From Rhizobium sp. CF080 (lineage in GTDB: Bacteria > Pseudomonadota > Alphaproteobacteria > Rhizobiales > Rhizobiaceae): 64,000 nucleotides of DNA. Positions 1 to 8,390 of this stretch are shown one piece after another; positions within the stretch are counted from its first letter, which is position 1; each line of letters opens with the position of its first letter. Location: positions 372,001 to 436,000 of the forward strand of contig NZ_AKKC02000002.1 in NCBI RefSeq assembly GCF_000282095.2, read 5' to 3'. The notes beneath the pieces were generated by a model. The model was not told the origin of the DNA. It saw nothing but the letters and a program-made list of their open reading frames with translations, and searched no databases. The translations under genes and the position numbers were made by a program.

Positions 1-388
1 GGTTGAAATTCCCATTTTGAAACGGTTGAAATTTTCATCCCTATCGGCTGATCTAGTTATTATTTCTTAATCCTTACGGCTGAGCGCCACAAAATTTGCC
101 CAAATGAGGCAATAGACCTCGCATCACGACAAATTTTTTTCTGCAATTTTCGTGATCGCAGACTCTTTGCGAGTCTCGCTGAAACTACATTCCGCTTTCT
201 GACTGTTTTTAAAGGTTTTCTTCCGGAGAAAGTTAGCTGGCTTCTTAAAAAGATCCGCGTAAATCTAATCACAAATATTACAGACTGTAACGTTCCGTGA
301 TCGCGAGCCCCACTTTTTCGCCACTTTTCGCCCCGCTTAGCCGTTTTGCACGCAACGTGCAGGGACAAAACGAACGGGGACGACCGAC
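1..388. other. Upstream non-coding region of the RlpA-like gene
   Basis: No convincing gene is seen in this AT-rich stretch; the open frames on the minus strand lack ribosome sites and protein-like composition. It opens with two copies of GGTTGAAATT (1-10 and 24-33). A 13-bp palindrome TTACAGACTGTAA lies at 278-290, about 100 bases before the gene, and could be a regulator site. The end of an upstream gene is not in the window. Confidence 0.5.
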
Positions 389-799
389 TTGACAACAATT
401 CGACGCTCGACTTTCGCCGCGGCCTCCATTGCTGCTTTTGCAACTCTCGGCGCCGCGCAGGCCAATGCTGCGCCCGGGTGCGGTCACGCATCCTGGTATG
501 CCCTCGGATCCAAGACGGCATCCGGGGAACGAATGAACGCCTCTCTCATGACGGCCGCCCACCGGACGCTGCCCTTCGGCACCAAGGTGATGGTGACGAA
601 CAAGCGCAACGGCAAAAGCGTCGTCGTACGCATCAACGACCGCGGCCCGTTCATCCGCGGCCGGGTGATCGACGTGTCCAAGGCCGCGGCCAAGAACATC
701 GGCATGATCAGCTCCGGTACCGCCCAGGTCTGTTACCAGATCGTCGATGCCGGCAACCAGAAAGTCTCGGGCAAGGGCCTGAAAGCGATCGACGGCTGA
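389..799 (+). CDS. RlpA-like double-psi beta-barrel protein, secreted
   Basis: A 136-residue exported protein. Residues 1-27 form a signal peptide ending AQANA, followed by a double-psi beta-barrel domain with the family signatures SGERMN (about 45-50), TLPFGTKV (60-67) and RINDRGPF (81-88). RlpA-family proteins act in the cell envelope, and some are lytic transglycosylases acting on denuded glycan. This one lacks the C-terminal SPOR domain of classical RlpA, so it is the short form common in rhizobia and its activity is unproven. The start is a TTG, chosen because a purine-rich AACGGGGA precedes it and it gives an intact signal peptide. It lies just upstream of the rRNA methyltransferase gene and on the same strand. 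Confidence 0.85.
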   Translation: MTTIRRSTFAAASIAAFATLGAAQANAAPGCGHASWYALGSKTASGERMNASLMTAAHRTLPFGTKVMVTNKRNGKSVVVRINDRGPFIRGRVIDVSKAAAKNIGMISSGTAQVCYQIVDAGNQKVSGKGLKAIDG

Positions 800-896
800 G
801 GCTGTCCGAAGAGATGGTTGAGGCCGACCTCTTGCCCTATCGCGCAATCGCGGTTACGACCCGTGCCATACGGGTGCAACCGACACGGAGTGTGAC

Positions 897-2186
897 ATGC
901 GATTGGGCGGACGAATTGCCGGTGCCATAGAGGTGCTGGCGGACATCGAGACGCGCAAGCGTCCTGTCGCCGACGCCCTCAAGGATTGGGGTCTCGCCCA
1001 TCGTTTCGCCGGTTCCGGCGATCGTGCCGCAATCGGCAATATCGTCTACGACGCACTGCGCATGCGTCTTTCGCATGCCTGGCTGATGGACGACGAGAGC
1101 CCGACTGCCCTCGCCTACGCGGTTCTCATCCGGCAATGGGGTTTCACCCCCGAGGCGCTCCAGGCCGAGTTCACGGACGACCGCTTCGCACCGCCGGCTC
1201 CGACGGAGGCGAACCTCTCTTCACTCGCCTCCCGCAATCTCGGTGATGCGCCTCTCCATGTTCAGGGGGACATCCCGGACTGGATCCAGCCATCCTTCGA
1301 AGCCAATTTCGGCGAGGACTGGCTGATCGAGGCCAAGGCATTGGCCGGCCGCCCGACCCTCGATCTGCGCGCCAACACGTTGAAGGCGTCACGCGAGAAG
1401 GTCGTCAAGGCACTGGAACGCTCGAACGCCAAGGCTTCGCGCATCGCCCGCAACGGCATCCGGATTGCCGCGGGCGAAGGAGCATCCCGCCTGCCCAACG
1501 TCACTGCCGAGCTTTCGTTCCAGAAAGGCTGGTTCGAAGTTCAGGACGAAGGCTCGCAGATCGTCGCCGACCTGGTCCAGCCGGGCGAACATCATCAGGT
1601 CCTCGACTATTGCGCCGGCGGCGGCGGCAAGACGCTCGCCATGGCCGCCGCCATGCACAACAAGGGCCAGATCCACGCCTATGACGCCGACCGCAAGCGG
1701 CTGGCACCGATCATCGAACGGCTGCGCCGCGCCGGCACCCGCAATGTCCAGGTCCATGACGACGCTCGACAGCTGAGTGGCCTGCAGGGCAAGCTCGATG
1801 CGGTCCTGGTCGATGCGCCCTGCACCGGCACCGGCACCTGGCGCCGCCGTCCGGACACCAAATGGCGGCTGACCCCGAAGAACCTCGACGAGCGCATTGC
1901 CCAGCAGCAGGAGGCGCTTTCCGAAGCCGCCGTCTTCGTGAAGCCGGGCGGCGCACTTGTCTATGTCACCTGTTCGATCCTGCCGGAGGAGAACGACGCC
2001 CAGGTTTCCCGCTTCTGTGCCGAAAACCCAGAATTTTCGATCGTCGCCGCGGCGGAGCACTGGGACAGCATCTTCGAAAAAGATGCCCCGCAACCTCGCT
2101 CGAAGGATGCGCTGACTGTGACGCTCACGCCTGCAAGTACCGATACGGACGGATTCTTTTTCTGCCGCATGCAACGCAAAGTTTGA
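897..2186 (+). CDS. RsmB-family 16S rRNA m5C methyltransferase
   Basis: A 429-residue SAM-dependent RNA methyltransferase of the NOL1/NOP2/Sun (RsmB) family, which makes 5-methylcytosine in rRNA. The SAM-binding motif VLDYCAGGGGKT is at about 235-246. The two family cysteines are present: C309 in DAPCTGTGTW and C359 in YVTCSILPEEN, the second being the expected nucleophile and the first helping product release. The N-terminal 130 residues are shorter than the NusB-like domain of E. coli RsmB, as is common in alphaproteobacteria, so the exact target cytosine is not certain. The start follows GGAGTGTGAC. In rhizobia this gene is usually close to guaA, as here, although an iron-related cluster separates the two. 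Confidence 0.88.
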   Translation: MRLGGRIAGAIEVLADIETRKRPVADALKDWGLAHRFAGSGDRAAIGNIVYDALRMRLSHAWLMDDESPTALAYAVLIRQWGFTPEALQAEFTDDRFAPPAPTEANLSSLASRNLGDAPLHVQGDIPDWIQPSFEANFGEDWLIEAKALAGRPTLDLRANTLKASREKVVKALERSNAKASRIARNGIRIAAGEGASRLPNVTAELSFQKGWFEVQDEGSQIVADLVQPGEHHQVLDYCAGGGGKTLAMAAAMHNKGQIHAYDADRKRLAPIIERLRRAGTRNVQVHDDARQLSGLQGKLDAVLVDAPCTGTGTWRRRPDTKWRLTPKNLDERIAQQQEALSEAAVFVKPGGALVYVTCSILPEENDAQVSRFCAENPEFSIVAAAEHWDSIFEKDAPQPRSKDALTVTLTPASTDTDGFFFCRMQRKV

Positions 2187-2205
2187 GTGCGTCGAGACCA
2201 AAGTC

Positions 2206-2223
2206 AAAGTAGAGTTCTACTTT
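2206..2223. promoter_or_regulatory. 18-bp palindrome, possible operator
   Basis: AAAGTAGA-GT-TCTACTTT: two perfect 8-bp arms around a 2-bp centre, placed between the methyltransferase stop and the imelysin operon and touching the Irr-like element that follows. Its size and symmetry fit a dimeric regulator site. The regulator is unknown. Confidence 0.45.
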
Positions 2224-2237
2224 CAAATTATTCTAAA
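2221..2237. promoter_or_regulatory. Imperfect Irr box (ICE-like) upstream of the imelysin operon
   Basis: TTTCAAATTATTCTAAA matches the rhizobial iron control element TTTAGAA-N3-TTCTAAA with a perfect right half and two mismatches in the left half. It lies 84 bases before the first gene of an iron-associated cluster. A better copy of the same element precedes mbfA at 41841. Irr binding is inferred, not shown. Confidence 0.4.
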
Positions 2238-2320
2238 CTAGATAGTTTGACACCAGTTTCCAATTGCGCGATGAACCCTTTGACGGCCGGGGAGAGATCC
2301 GGGCCGTGAAGGAGAGGGAC

Positions 2321-3598
2321 ATGATCCGCAAGACCGTTCTTGGCGCCGCCCTGGCGCTTTTCGCCGCCTCCGCGGCGTTCGTCGTGACAGAGGCGCAGGC
2401 CGCCACCACATCCGCCGCCGTCCTCAAGCACTATGCCGAGCTGGCGCATGCGAAATACGAGGACTCGCTGACGACCGCGCAGGCGCTCGACAAGGCGGTC
2501 AACGCGCTGATCGCCAAGCCCAGCGAAGAGACGCTGAAGGCTGCCAAGGACGCCTGGCTCGCCGCCCGCGTTCCCTACCAGCAGACGGAAGTCTATCGTT
2601 TCGGCAATCCGATCGTCGACGATTGGGAAGGCAAGGTGAATGCCTGGCCGCTCGATGAAGGCCTGATCGACTATGTCGATGCCTCCTATGGCACCGAGAG
2701 CGACGAGAACGCACTCTATACCGCGAATGTCATCGCCAACCCGAAGATCAAGGTCAACGGCAAGACGCTCAACCTTTCGAAGTTCGACGCCAAGACGCTG
2801 CGCAGCCTCAATGAGGCCGGCGAGATCGAGGCGAACGTCGCGACCGGCTACCATGTCATCGAATTCCTGCTCTGGGGCCAGGATTTGAACGGCACCGGAC
2901 CGGGCGCCGGCAAGCGCTCCTATACCGACTACGACAAGACCAATTGCACCAACGGCCATTGCGATCGCCGTGCCGATTACCTGAAGGCCGCGTCCGCCCT
3001 GCTCGTCTCCGACCTCAAGGACATGGTCACCGCCTGGGGCCCGAAGGGCAAGGCAACCAAAAACGTCGAGGCCAATTCCAAGAAGGGCCTGACCGCCATC
3101 CTGACCGGCATGGGTTCGCTCTCCTATGGCGAACTGGCCGGCGAGCGCATGAAGCTCGGCCTGCTGCTGCACGACCCGGAAGAGGAGCACGATTGCTTCT
3201 CCGACAACACCTACAACTCGCATCTCAACGACGCGATCGGCATCAAGTCGGCCTATACGGGTGAATATACCCGCGTCGACGGCACCAAGATGACCGGGCC
3301 TTCGCTCTCCGAACTGGTTGCGGCGACCGACAAGTCGCTCGACACCGAAATGCTCGGCAAGCTCGACGCGACGCTCGCGGCCATGAACGCCATGGCCGAC
3401 CGCGCAAAGAAGGTCGAGGCCTATGACCAGATGATCGGCGAAGGCAATAAAGAGGGCAACGCGGTCGTCCAGAAGGCGATCGACGGCCTGATCGACCAGA
3501 GCAAGAGCGTCGAGCGCGTCATTGCGTCGCTGAAGCTTGGCAAAGTAGAGCTTGAAGGTTCCGACAGCCTCGATAATCCTGATGCCGTCTTCAAATAA
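2321..3598 (+). CDS. Imelysin-family periplasmic iron-regulated protein (IrpA/M75 type)
   Basis: A 425-residue exported protein with a signal peptide over residues 1-27 (cleavage near EAQA-A). It belongs to the imelysin/ICMP (M75) family, known as iron-regulated periplasmic or surface proteins and thought to take part in iron uptake rather than general proteolysis. The family signature GxHxxE is intact as GYHVIE at 176-181, followed by FLLWGQDLNGTGPG. Cys209 and Cys214 (CTNGHC) could form a disulfide. The start at 2321 is preceded by AAGGAGAGGGAC; longer upstream reading would destroy the signal peptide. It is the first gene of a four-gene operon with a di-heme protein, a second imelysin-like protein and a DUF1513 protein, a conserved association that supports a role in periplasmic iron handling. 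Confidence 0.87.
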   Translation: MIRKTVLGAALALFAASAAFVVTEAQAATTSAAVLKHYAELAHAKYEDSLTTAQALDKAVNALIAKPSEETLKAAKDAWLAARVPYQQTEVYRFGNPIVDDWEGKVNAWPLDEGLIDYVDASYGTESDENALYTANVIANPKIKVNGKTLNLSKFDAKTLRSLNEAGEIEANVATGYHVIEFLLWGQDLNGTGPGAGKRSYTDYDKTNCTNGHCDRRADYLKAASALLVSDLKDMVTAWGPKGKATKNVEANSKKGLTAILTGMGSLSYGELAGERMKLGLLLHDPEEEHDCFSDNTYNSHLNDAIGIKSAYTGEYTRVDGTKMTGPSLSELVAATDKSLDTEMLGKLDATLAAMNAMADRAKKVEAYDQMIGEGNKEGNAVVQKAIDGLIDQSKSVERVIASLKLGKVELEGSDSLDNPDAVFK

Positions 3599-3604
3599 GC
3601 AATG

Positions 3605-3649
3605 AAAAGGCGGGCCGCGGCTGACCTTCAGCCTGCGGCCCGATTTCCC
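3605..3649 (+). promoter_or_regulatory. Intergenic hairpin between the first and second imelysin-operon genes
   Basis: Bases 3611-3624 and 3628-3642 form a near-perfect GC-rich stem (8 bp, one bulged base, 6 bp) with a 3-base loop. It is not followed by a T-run, so it is a poor terminator. AAAAGG sits directly before the stem and ATTTCCC-ATG directly after it, so folding would bring a Shine-Dalgarno-like sequence to about 7 bases from the start at 3650. It could also stabilise or limit the downstream mRNA. Confidence 0.55.
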
Positions 3650-5188
3650 ATGAGAACGCCCAAGTCTTTCGTCTTCCTGTTGCCGATCCTTTCGGGCACT
3701 CTCCTTCTCACGCCGCTGATCGCGATCGGTGGCGATGCTCTTTTCCCGACCTTCCGCACGGATCTCAATCCGAAGGACCAGAAACGTGTCGAGAGCGTTA
3801 CCCGCCCGACGACGGATTTCTCCAAGCCCGAGCCGTTCGAGACCATGTCCGCCGGGGCCGCGACCAGCCGCGCCGATGTCAATGGTGACGCCTTTTCGCA
3901 TTTTTCCGCCAACATCACCTTCGAGGAAGAAGGGACGTTCAAGCTCGGCAATGCGCTGTTCACCAAACTCTGGGTCTCGGCCCCTTCTTCGACACAGGCC
4001 TCCGACGGGCTCGGCCCGCTCTTCAATGCCCGCGCCTGTCAGAGCTGCCACCTGAAGGACGGCCGCGGCCATCCACCCGAAGGCGGTGCCGACGCGACCT
4101 CGATGTTCTTCCGTCTCGCTCGTCCGGCGCGCACCGACGAGGAGCGCGAAGCGGTCGCCGATTACAGGAAGCTCAATTTCCCCGACGCGATCTATGGCGA
4201 GCAGCTGCAGGACCTCGCCGTGTCCGGCCTCGCCTCCGAAGGCCGGATGCAGATTTCCTACCAGGAAATCCCGGTCAAGCTCGGCGACGGCGAAATCGTC
4301 CACCTGCGCAAGCCGAGCTATTCGGTAACCGACCTCGGTTACGGCGCGATGGAAGATGACGTGACGCTGTCGCCACGCATCGCTCCGCCGATGATCGGCA
4401 TGGGGCTGATCCAGGCGATCCACGACGCCGACATTCTTAGCCTGGCCGACCCAGACGACAGGGACGGCGACGGGATTTCCGGCAAGCCGGCCATGGTGCG
4501 CGACCACAAGACCGGCGAACTGAAGCTGGGCCGTTTCGGCTTCAAGGGGCAGAATGCGTCGGTCCGCGACCAGACCTCCTCCGCCTTTGCCGGCGATCTC
4601 GGCATCTCCACTCCCGACAATCCGTTTGACCACGGCGACTGCACCAAGGCGGAGGCTGCATGCCTCGCCATGCCGACCGGCGTGCAGCAGCGGCTCGGGT
4701 CGGTCGAAGCGCCCGATCCGGTTCTGCCGCTCGTGACCTTCTATTCCGAAAACCTCGCGGTGCCGGCCCGCCGTGACATCGGCGACAAGACGGTGCTGAA
4801 GGGCAAGGAACTTTTCTACCAGGCCGGCTGCTCCGCCTGTCACACGCCGAAATTCGTGACCAGCCGCGATGCCGGCAACAAGGCGCATGCCTTCCAGCTC
4901 ATCTGGCCCTATTCGGATTTCCTGCTGCATGACATGGGCGAAGGCCTGGCCGATGGCCAGCCGGTGGGCATCGCCACCGGCAGCGAATGGCGGACTCAGC
5001 CGCTCTGGGGCATTGGCCTCACCGAAACCGTCAACGCCCATACGTTCTTCCTGCATGACGGCCGGGCGCGAAACCTGACCGAAGCCGTTCTCTGGCATGG
5101 CGGGGAAGCGCAGAAAGCCCGCGATGCCTTCGCCGCACTCTCAAGACAAGACCGTGCCGCCCTCCTCAAATTCCTGGAGTCGCTCTGA
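3650..5188 (+). CDS. Di-heme oxidoreductase (putative thiol oxidoreductase, DUF1111/DHOR family)
   Basis: A 512-residue periplasmic c-type cytochrome-like protein. An N-terminal hydrophobic segment (about residues 7-27) is a signal sequence. Two heme-binding CxxCH motifs are present: CQSCH at 130-134 and CSACH at 394-398. An aspartate-rich loop DPDDRDGDGISG (268-279) looks like a calcium site. Family members are di-heme proteins of the peroxidase superfamily that travel with imelysin genes, and a role in redox cycling of periplasmic iron is plausible but inferred. An in-frame ATG at 3602 exists, but using it would put a strong hairpin inside the coding region and bury the signal peptide, so 3650 is preferred. 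The stop overlaps the next start (TGATG). Confidence 0.83.
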   Translation: MRTPKSFVFLLPILSGTLLLTPLIAIGGDALFPTFRTDLNPKDQKRVESVTRPTTDFSKPEPFETMSAGAATSRADVNGDAFSHFSANITFEEEGTFKLGNALFTKLWVSAPSSTQASDGLGPLFNARACQSCHLKDGRGHPPEGGADATSMFFRLARPARTDEEREAVADYRKLNFPDAIYGEQLQDLAVSGLASEGRMQISYQEIPVKLGDGEIVHLRKPSYSVTDLGYGAMEDDVTLSPRIAPPMIGMGLIQAIHDADILSLADPDDRDGDGISGKPAMVRDHKTGELKLGRFGFKGQNASVRDQTSSAFAGDLGISTPDNPFDHGDCTKAEAACLAMPTGVQQRLGSVEAPDPVLPLVTFYSENLAVPARRDIGDKTVLKGKELFYQAGCSACHTPKFVTSRDAGNKAHAFQLIWPYSDFLLHDMGEGLADGQPVGIATGSEWRTQPLWGIGLTETVNAHTFFLHDGRARNLTEAVLWHGGEAQKARDAFAALSRQDRAALLKFLESL

Positions 5189-6291
5189 TGCGCAAGATTC
5201 TGTTTGCCGGACTCGTCTCGCTGCTTCCTGCCACCGCCTTTGCCCAGGAAGGTGAACCCGCGCCCTCCGTGGATCTGCCGATGGCTGATGTCACCAAGGT
5301 GATGACGGCGGCGGTCGACGGGTTCATCCGGCCGGGCTACGACGCGTTCTACGAATCCGCGGGCAAGATGACGACGGCGATGAAGGCGCTTTGCGAGGTG
5401 CCGTCCAAGGCGAATTACGATGCCGCCAAGGGCGCCTTCCGTGACGGAGCGGTCAGCTGGGCGCATATCGAAGTGGTTCGCGTCGGTCCCGTCATCGAGC
5501 AGAACCGCTTCGAACGCATTCTCTTTTACCCGGATCGGAAGAGTACGGGACTGAAGCAGGTTCAGTCGGTCCTGTCCAAGGTCGACGAGACCGCCACAGA
5601 CCCCGCCACGCTCGGCACCAAGAGCGTCGCCATGCAGGGTTTTGGCGCACTGGAATATGTTCTTGCCGGCACCGGCTCCGACGAACTTCTCAAGGCGAAG
5701 AACAGTTACCGCTGCCGCTATGGCGCGGCTATCGCCGGCAATATCGCCAATGTCGCCAAGGAGCTTTCCGATATCTGGGATGCCCCCGACGGGATCCAGA
5801 AGGCCTGGGAGCAGCCGGGGCCGGACAACCTCAATTTCCGCACCGGCGGCGAGGCGATCACGGCGCTGCTCGGCATTCTCGTGCATGGCGCCGAAGCGGT
5901 GCGCGACCAGCGGATCGAAACTTTTTACAAGGGCGCCGACAAGGCGAAATTCCCAAAGCAGGCGCTGTTCTGGCGCTCGGAAAACACCTGGCCGACCATC
6001 AAGGGCAATCTCGAAGGCCTTTCGACCCTGCTCGAAAAATCCGGCATGGTTGAGTTGTTGAAGGAGAAGGACCGGCCGATCGTCGCCGCCACCCAGGCGC
6101 AGCTGAAGTCGATGATCGAGCTTTCTGCCAAGATCACGCCGGATCTCGAAAAGGCAGTCGGGAATGCCGCCGAGCGCAAGAAGCTCGATACGCTGCTGGC
6201 GGACGGAAAAGACGTCATCGCCAAGCTGAATGACGGCTACGGCGGCGCGATCGGCCTCAGCTCCGGCTTTTCCTTCGCGGATGGCGACTGA
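5188..6291 (+). CDS. Second imelysin-family protein, periplasmic
   Basis: A 367-residue exported protein with a signal peptide ending TAFAQ (about residue 20). It resembles the imelysin fold but is shorter than the first family member. The motif corresponding to GxHxxE reads GFGALE (151-156), so the histidine is lost, as in the divergent imelysin-like branch seen next to di-heme proteins. It is translationally coupled to the preceding gene through a one-base TGATG overlap and overlaps the next gene by 11 bases, so the whole set is one transcript. The loss of the putative metal ligand suggests a binding or structural role beside the first imelysin. Confidence 0.8.
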   Translation: MRKILFAGLVSLLPATAFAQEGEPAPSVDLPMADVTKVMTAAVDGFIRPGYDAFYESAGKMTTAMKALCEVPSKANYDAAKGAFRDGAVSWAHIEVVRVGPVIEQNRFERILFYPDRKSTGLKQVQSVLSKVDETATDPATLGTKSVAMQGFGALEYVLAGTGSDELLKAKNSYRCRYGAAIAGNIANVAKELSDIWDAPDGIQKAWEQPGPDNLNFRTGGEAITALLGILVHGAEAVRDQRIETFYKGADKAKFPKQALFWRSENTWPTIKGNLEGLSTLLEKSGMVELLKEKDRPIVAATQAQLKSMIELSAKITPDLEKAVGNAAERKKLDTLLADGKDVIAKLNDGYGGAIGLSSGFSFADGD

Positions 6292-7378
6292 AACCATGTG
6301 GCGCGGCGAGGCCATCGATCGGCGAGGCTTCCTGAAGGCGGCGGGGATCGCCTTTACCGCCGCCCTTTCGCCGCGCTCGCTGATGGCGCTCGAACGCACT
6401 GATGCGGTCTATGCCTCGGGTTTTCGTGCGCCGGACGGTTCTTTCGGCGTCGCCACCGTCTCGGAACGCGGAGAGATCATCGACCGCGTGGCGCTTCCCG
6501 CCCGCGCCCACGGCATGGCCTATAGTACTGCGACCGGTCGCACTGTCGCCTTCGCCCGCCGCCCGGGCACGTTCGCGATGGTGTTCGACCCGTCGCGGCA
6601 GGCCGAACCGGTAATGATCACTTCGCCGGAAGGCCGGCATTTCTACGGGCACGGTCATTTCTCGCCGGACGGCCGCTTCCTCTACGCCAGCGAAAACGAT
6701 TTCGACGGCAATCGCGGCATGATCGGCGTCTACGATGCGCGGGACAGGTTCCGCCGCATCGGCGAGTTCGACGCCCATGGCATCGGCACCCACGACATGA
6801 CCGTTTCCGACGACGGCAAGCTGCTGGTCATCGCCAATGGCGGCATCGAGACCCATCCGGATTTCGGCCGCACCAAGCTCAATGTCGACCGCATGGAACC
6901 ATCGCTGGTTCTGCTCGACGCGAAGACCGGCGCCCTCATCCAGCGGCACCGCCTGCCCGCTTCGCTGAAGCAACTCTCCACCCGCCATCTCGACATCACT
7001 GAGAACGGCCGCATCTGGTTCGCCTGCCAGTGGGAAGGTGCGCGCAACGCCCTGCCGCCGCTTGCCGGCTGGTTTTCCAAGGGCGAGGACCTGTCCTTCG
7101 TCCCGCTGCCCGAGGAGACGACCCTCCGCCTCGGCAACTATATCGGCGCCATCGCCGTCAACCGGCGCGACGGCGTCGTTGGCCTCACCTCGCCCGTCGG
7201 CGGGGCCGCGGTCACGCTTGACGCGAAAACCGGGGCAGTGGTGAAGGAAGAAACCGTCCGCGAGGCTGCCGGCGTCGCGCCCGCAGCTCATGGCATCGCC
7301 GTTTCCTCCTATGACGGGCAGTTCAACGAGACGCGCAGCAAGGTCGCCTGGGACCAGCACATCGTCCGGCTGGGTTGA
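6281..7378 (+). CDS. DUF1513 protein with Tat signal
   Basis: A 365-residue protein with a twin-arginine export signal: DRRGFLKAAG at residues 13-22 followed by a hydrophobic stretch ending at SLMA. The remainder has repeats typical of a beta-propeller (GHGHFSPDGRFLYASEND, and similar blocks with Asp/Gly turns) and matches the DUF1513 family, which is found with imelysin genes. Export through Tat suggests folding or cofactor loading in the cytoplasm. The start at 6281 overlaps the previous stop; an ATG at 6296 is an alternative that keeps the Tat motif. Its biochemical function is unknown; the context points to iron uptake or storage. Confidence 0.82.
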   Translation: MATETMWRGEAIDRRGFLKAAGIAFTAALSPRSLMALERTDAVYASGFRAPDGSFGVATVSERGEIIDRVALPARAHGMAYSTATGRTVAFARRPGTFAMVFDPSRQAEPVMITSPEGRHFYGHGHFSPDGRFLYASENDFDGNRGMIGVYDARDRFRRIGEFDAHGIGTHDMTVSDDGKLLVIANGGIETHPDFGRTKLNVDRMEPSLVLLDAKTGALIQRHRLPASLKQLSTRHLDITENGRIWFACQWEGARNALPPLAGWFSKGEDLSFVPLPEETTLRLGNYIGAIAVNRRDGVVGLTSPVGGAAVTLDAKTGAVVKEETVREAAGVAPAAHGIAVSSYDGQFNETRSKVAWDQHIVRLG

Positions 7379-7415
7379 CCTTTCCTGGCCGCCGGAGCGC
7401 CCTAGTTGCGGCGGG

Positions 7416-7868
7416 ATGAGCAAAACCGTCGTTATGATCGTCTTCATCGTCGCCTGCGTCGCACTCGGCGCCCTGAGCGGCGCAAGCAACCAGCCCGGTG
7501 AATGGTATCAGGCGCTCGACAAACCCTTCTTCAATCCGCCGGGCTGGATCTTCGCGCCGGTCTGGACGGTCCTCTATGTCCTGATCGGCGTCGCCCTTTC
7601 CGAAATATGGTATGACGAGAACAACGGCCGGCGCCTCGTTCTGTTTGCCATACAGGCCGCGCTCAACCTTCTGTGGTCGCCGGCCTTCTTCGGACTGCAG
7701 AGCCCGGTTCTCGGCCTCGTCGTCATCGTGCCGCTGCTGGTCTCGATCCTGCTGTTCATCGCCGCCAGTTGGAGGGAAAACCGCAGGGCCGCCTGGCTTT
7801 TCGTGCCCTATGCGCTCTGGGTCGCCTTCGCGACGCTCCTCAACCTGTCGATTGTCGTCCTCAATTAA
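7416..7868 (+). CDS. tspO: TspO/MBR-family tryptophan-rich sensory protein
   Basis: A 150-residue integral membrane protein with five predicted transmembrane segments. The TspO signatures are clear: KPFFNPPGWIFAPVWTVLY (about 34-52) and NLLWSPAFFG (about 87-96), with the family's aromatic residues. TspO proteins bind porphyrins and help regulate tetrapyrrole and photo-oxidative responses. The start at 7416 follows TTGCGGCGGG and gives the usual family length; a longer frame upstream is not needed. It follows the DUF1513 gene by 37 bases, so cotranscription with the iron cluster is possible and would link heme/porphyrin sensing with iron handling. Confidence 0.9.
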   Translation: MSKTVVMIVFIVACVALGALSGASNQPGEWYQALDKPFFNPPGWIFAPVWTVLYVLIGVALSEIWYDENNGRRLVLFAIQAALNLLWSPAFFGLQSPVLGLVVIVPLLVSILLFIAASWRENRRAAWLFVPYALWVAFATLLNLSIVVLN

Positions 7869-7940
7869 GCGCGCTCCATCGGACGGCTTGCCGAACATCT
7901 CCCGGCATGTCAATTTCGCAACTGCGAAAAGGGACGGGAC

Positions 7941-8390
7941 ATGAACGGGAAAGATACGGGCGATTTCCGCGAACGGGTGCGCCAAAGCTTCGGCCGCCAG
8001 GGCGCGATGGCGATGCTCGGCGCGGAGCTTACCCGCGTCGAACAGGCGATGATCGAGATCGAGCTGCCTTTCGACATCAAGCTCACCCAGCAGCATGGTT
8101 TCCTGCATGCCGGCGTGATTTCGGCAGCACTCGACGCCGCCTGCGGTTATGCCGCCTATACCGTCATCGAACCGGAAGCATCGATCCTCACCATCGAATT
8201 CAAGGTGAACCTGATGTCGCCCGGCCGCGGCGAACGCTTCCTGTTCCGCGGTGAAATCACCAAGCCGGGCTCGACGATCATCGTCGCGGACGGCCGCGCC
8301 TATGCGATCGGAGACGGCCCCGCCAAACTCATTGCTTCCATGACCGGCACCATGATGGTGATCCGTGGCCGAGAGGACGTAACCGGATGA
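7941..8390 (+). CDS. PaaI-type hotdog-fold thioesterase
   Basis: A 149-residue protein of the hotdog superfamily, PaaI/YdiI-like. The signature QQHGFLHAGVISAALDAACG (about 50-69) carries the conserved HGxxxxG-like loop and the acidic residue D65 used for thioester hydrolysis. Such enzymes act on acyl-CoA or aryl-CoA compounds. The substrate cannot be told from sequence. The stop overlaps the start of the next gene by four bases (ATGA), indicating translational coupling with the nucleosidase. Confidence 0.82.
   Translation: MNGKDTGDFRERVRQSFGRQGAMAMLGAELTRVEQAMIEIELPFDIKLTQQHGFLHAGVISAALDAACGYAAYTVIEPEASILTIEFKVNLMSPGRGERFLFRGEITKPGSTIIVADGRAYAIGDGPAKLIASMTGTMMVIRGREDVTG

Noticed and set aside
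60..521. Minus-strand frame of 153 codons before the RlpA-like gene
   Set aside because: Basic, repetitive composition, no supported start, overlaps the RlpA coding start.
2228..5098. A 956-codon open frame on the minus strand
   Set aside because: It runs antiparallel to two well-supported genes with signal peptide and heme motifs; long antisense frames are expected in high-GC DNA and its sequence has no family pattern.
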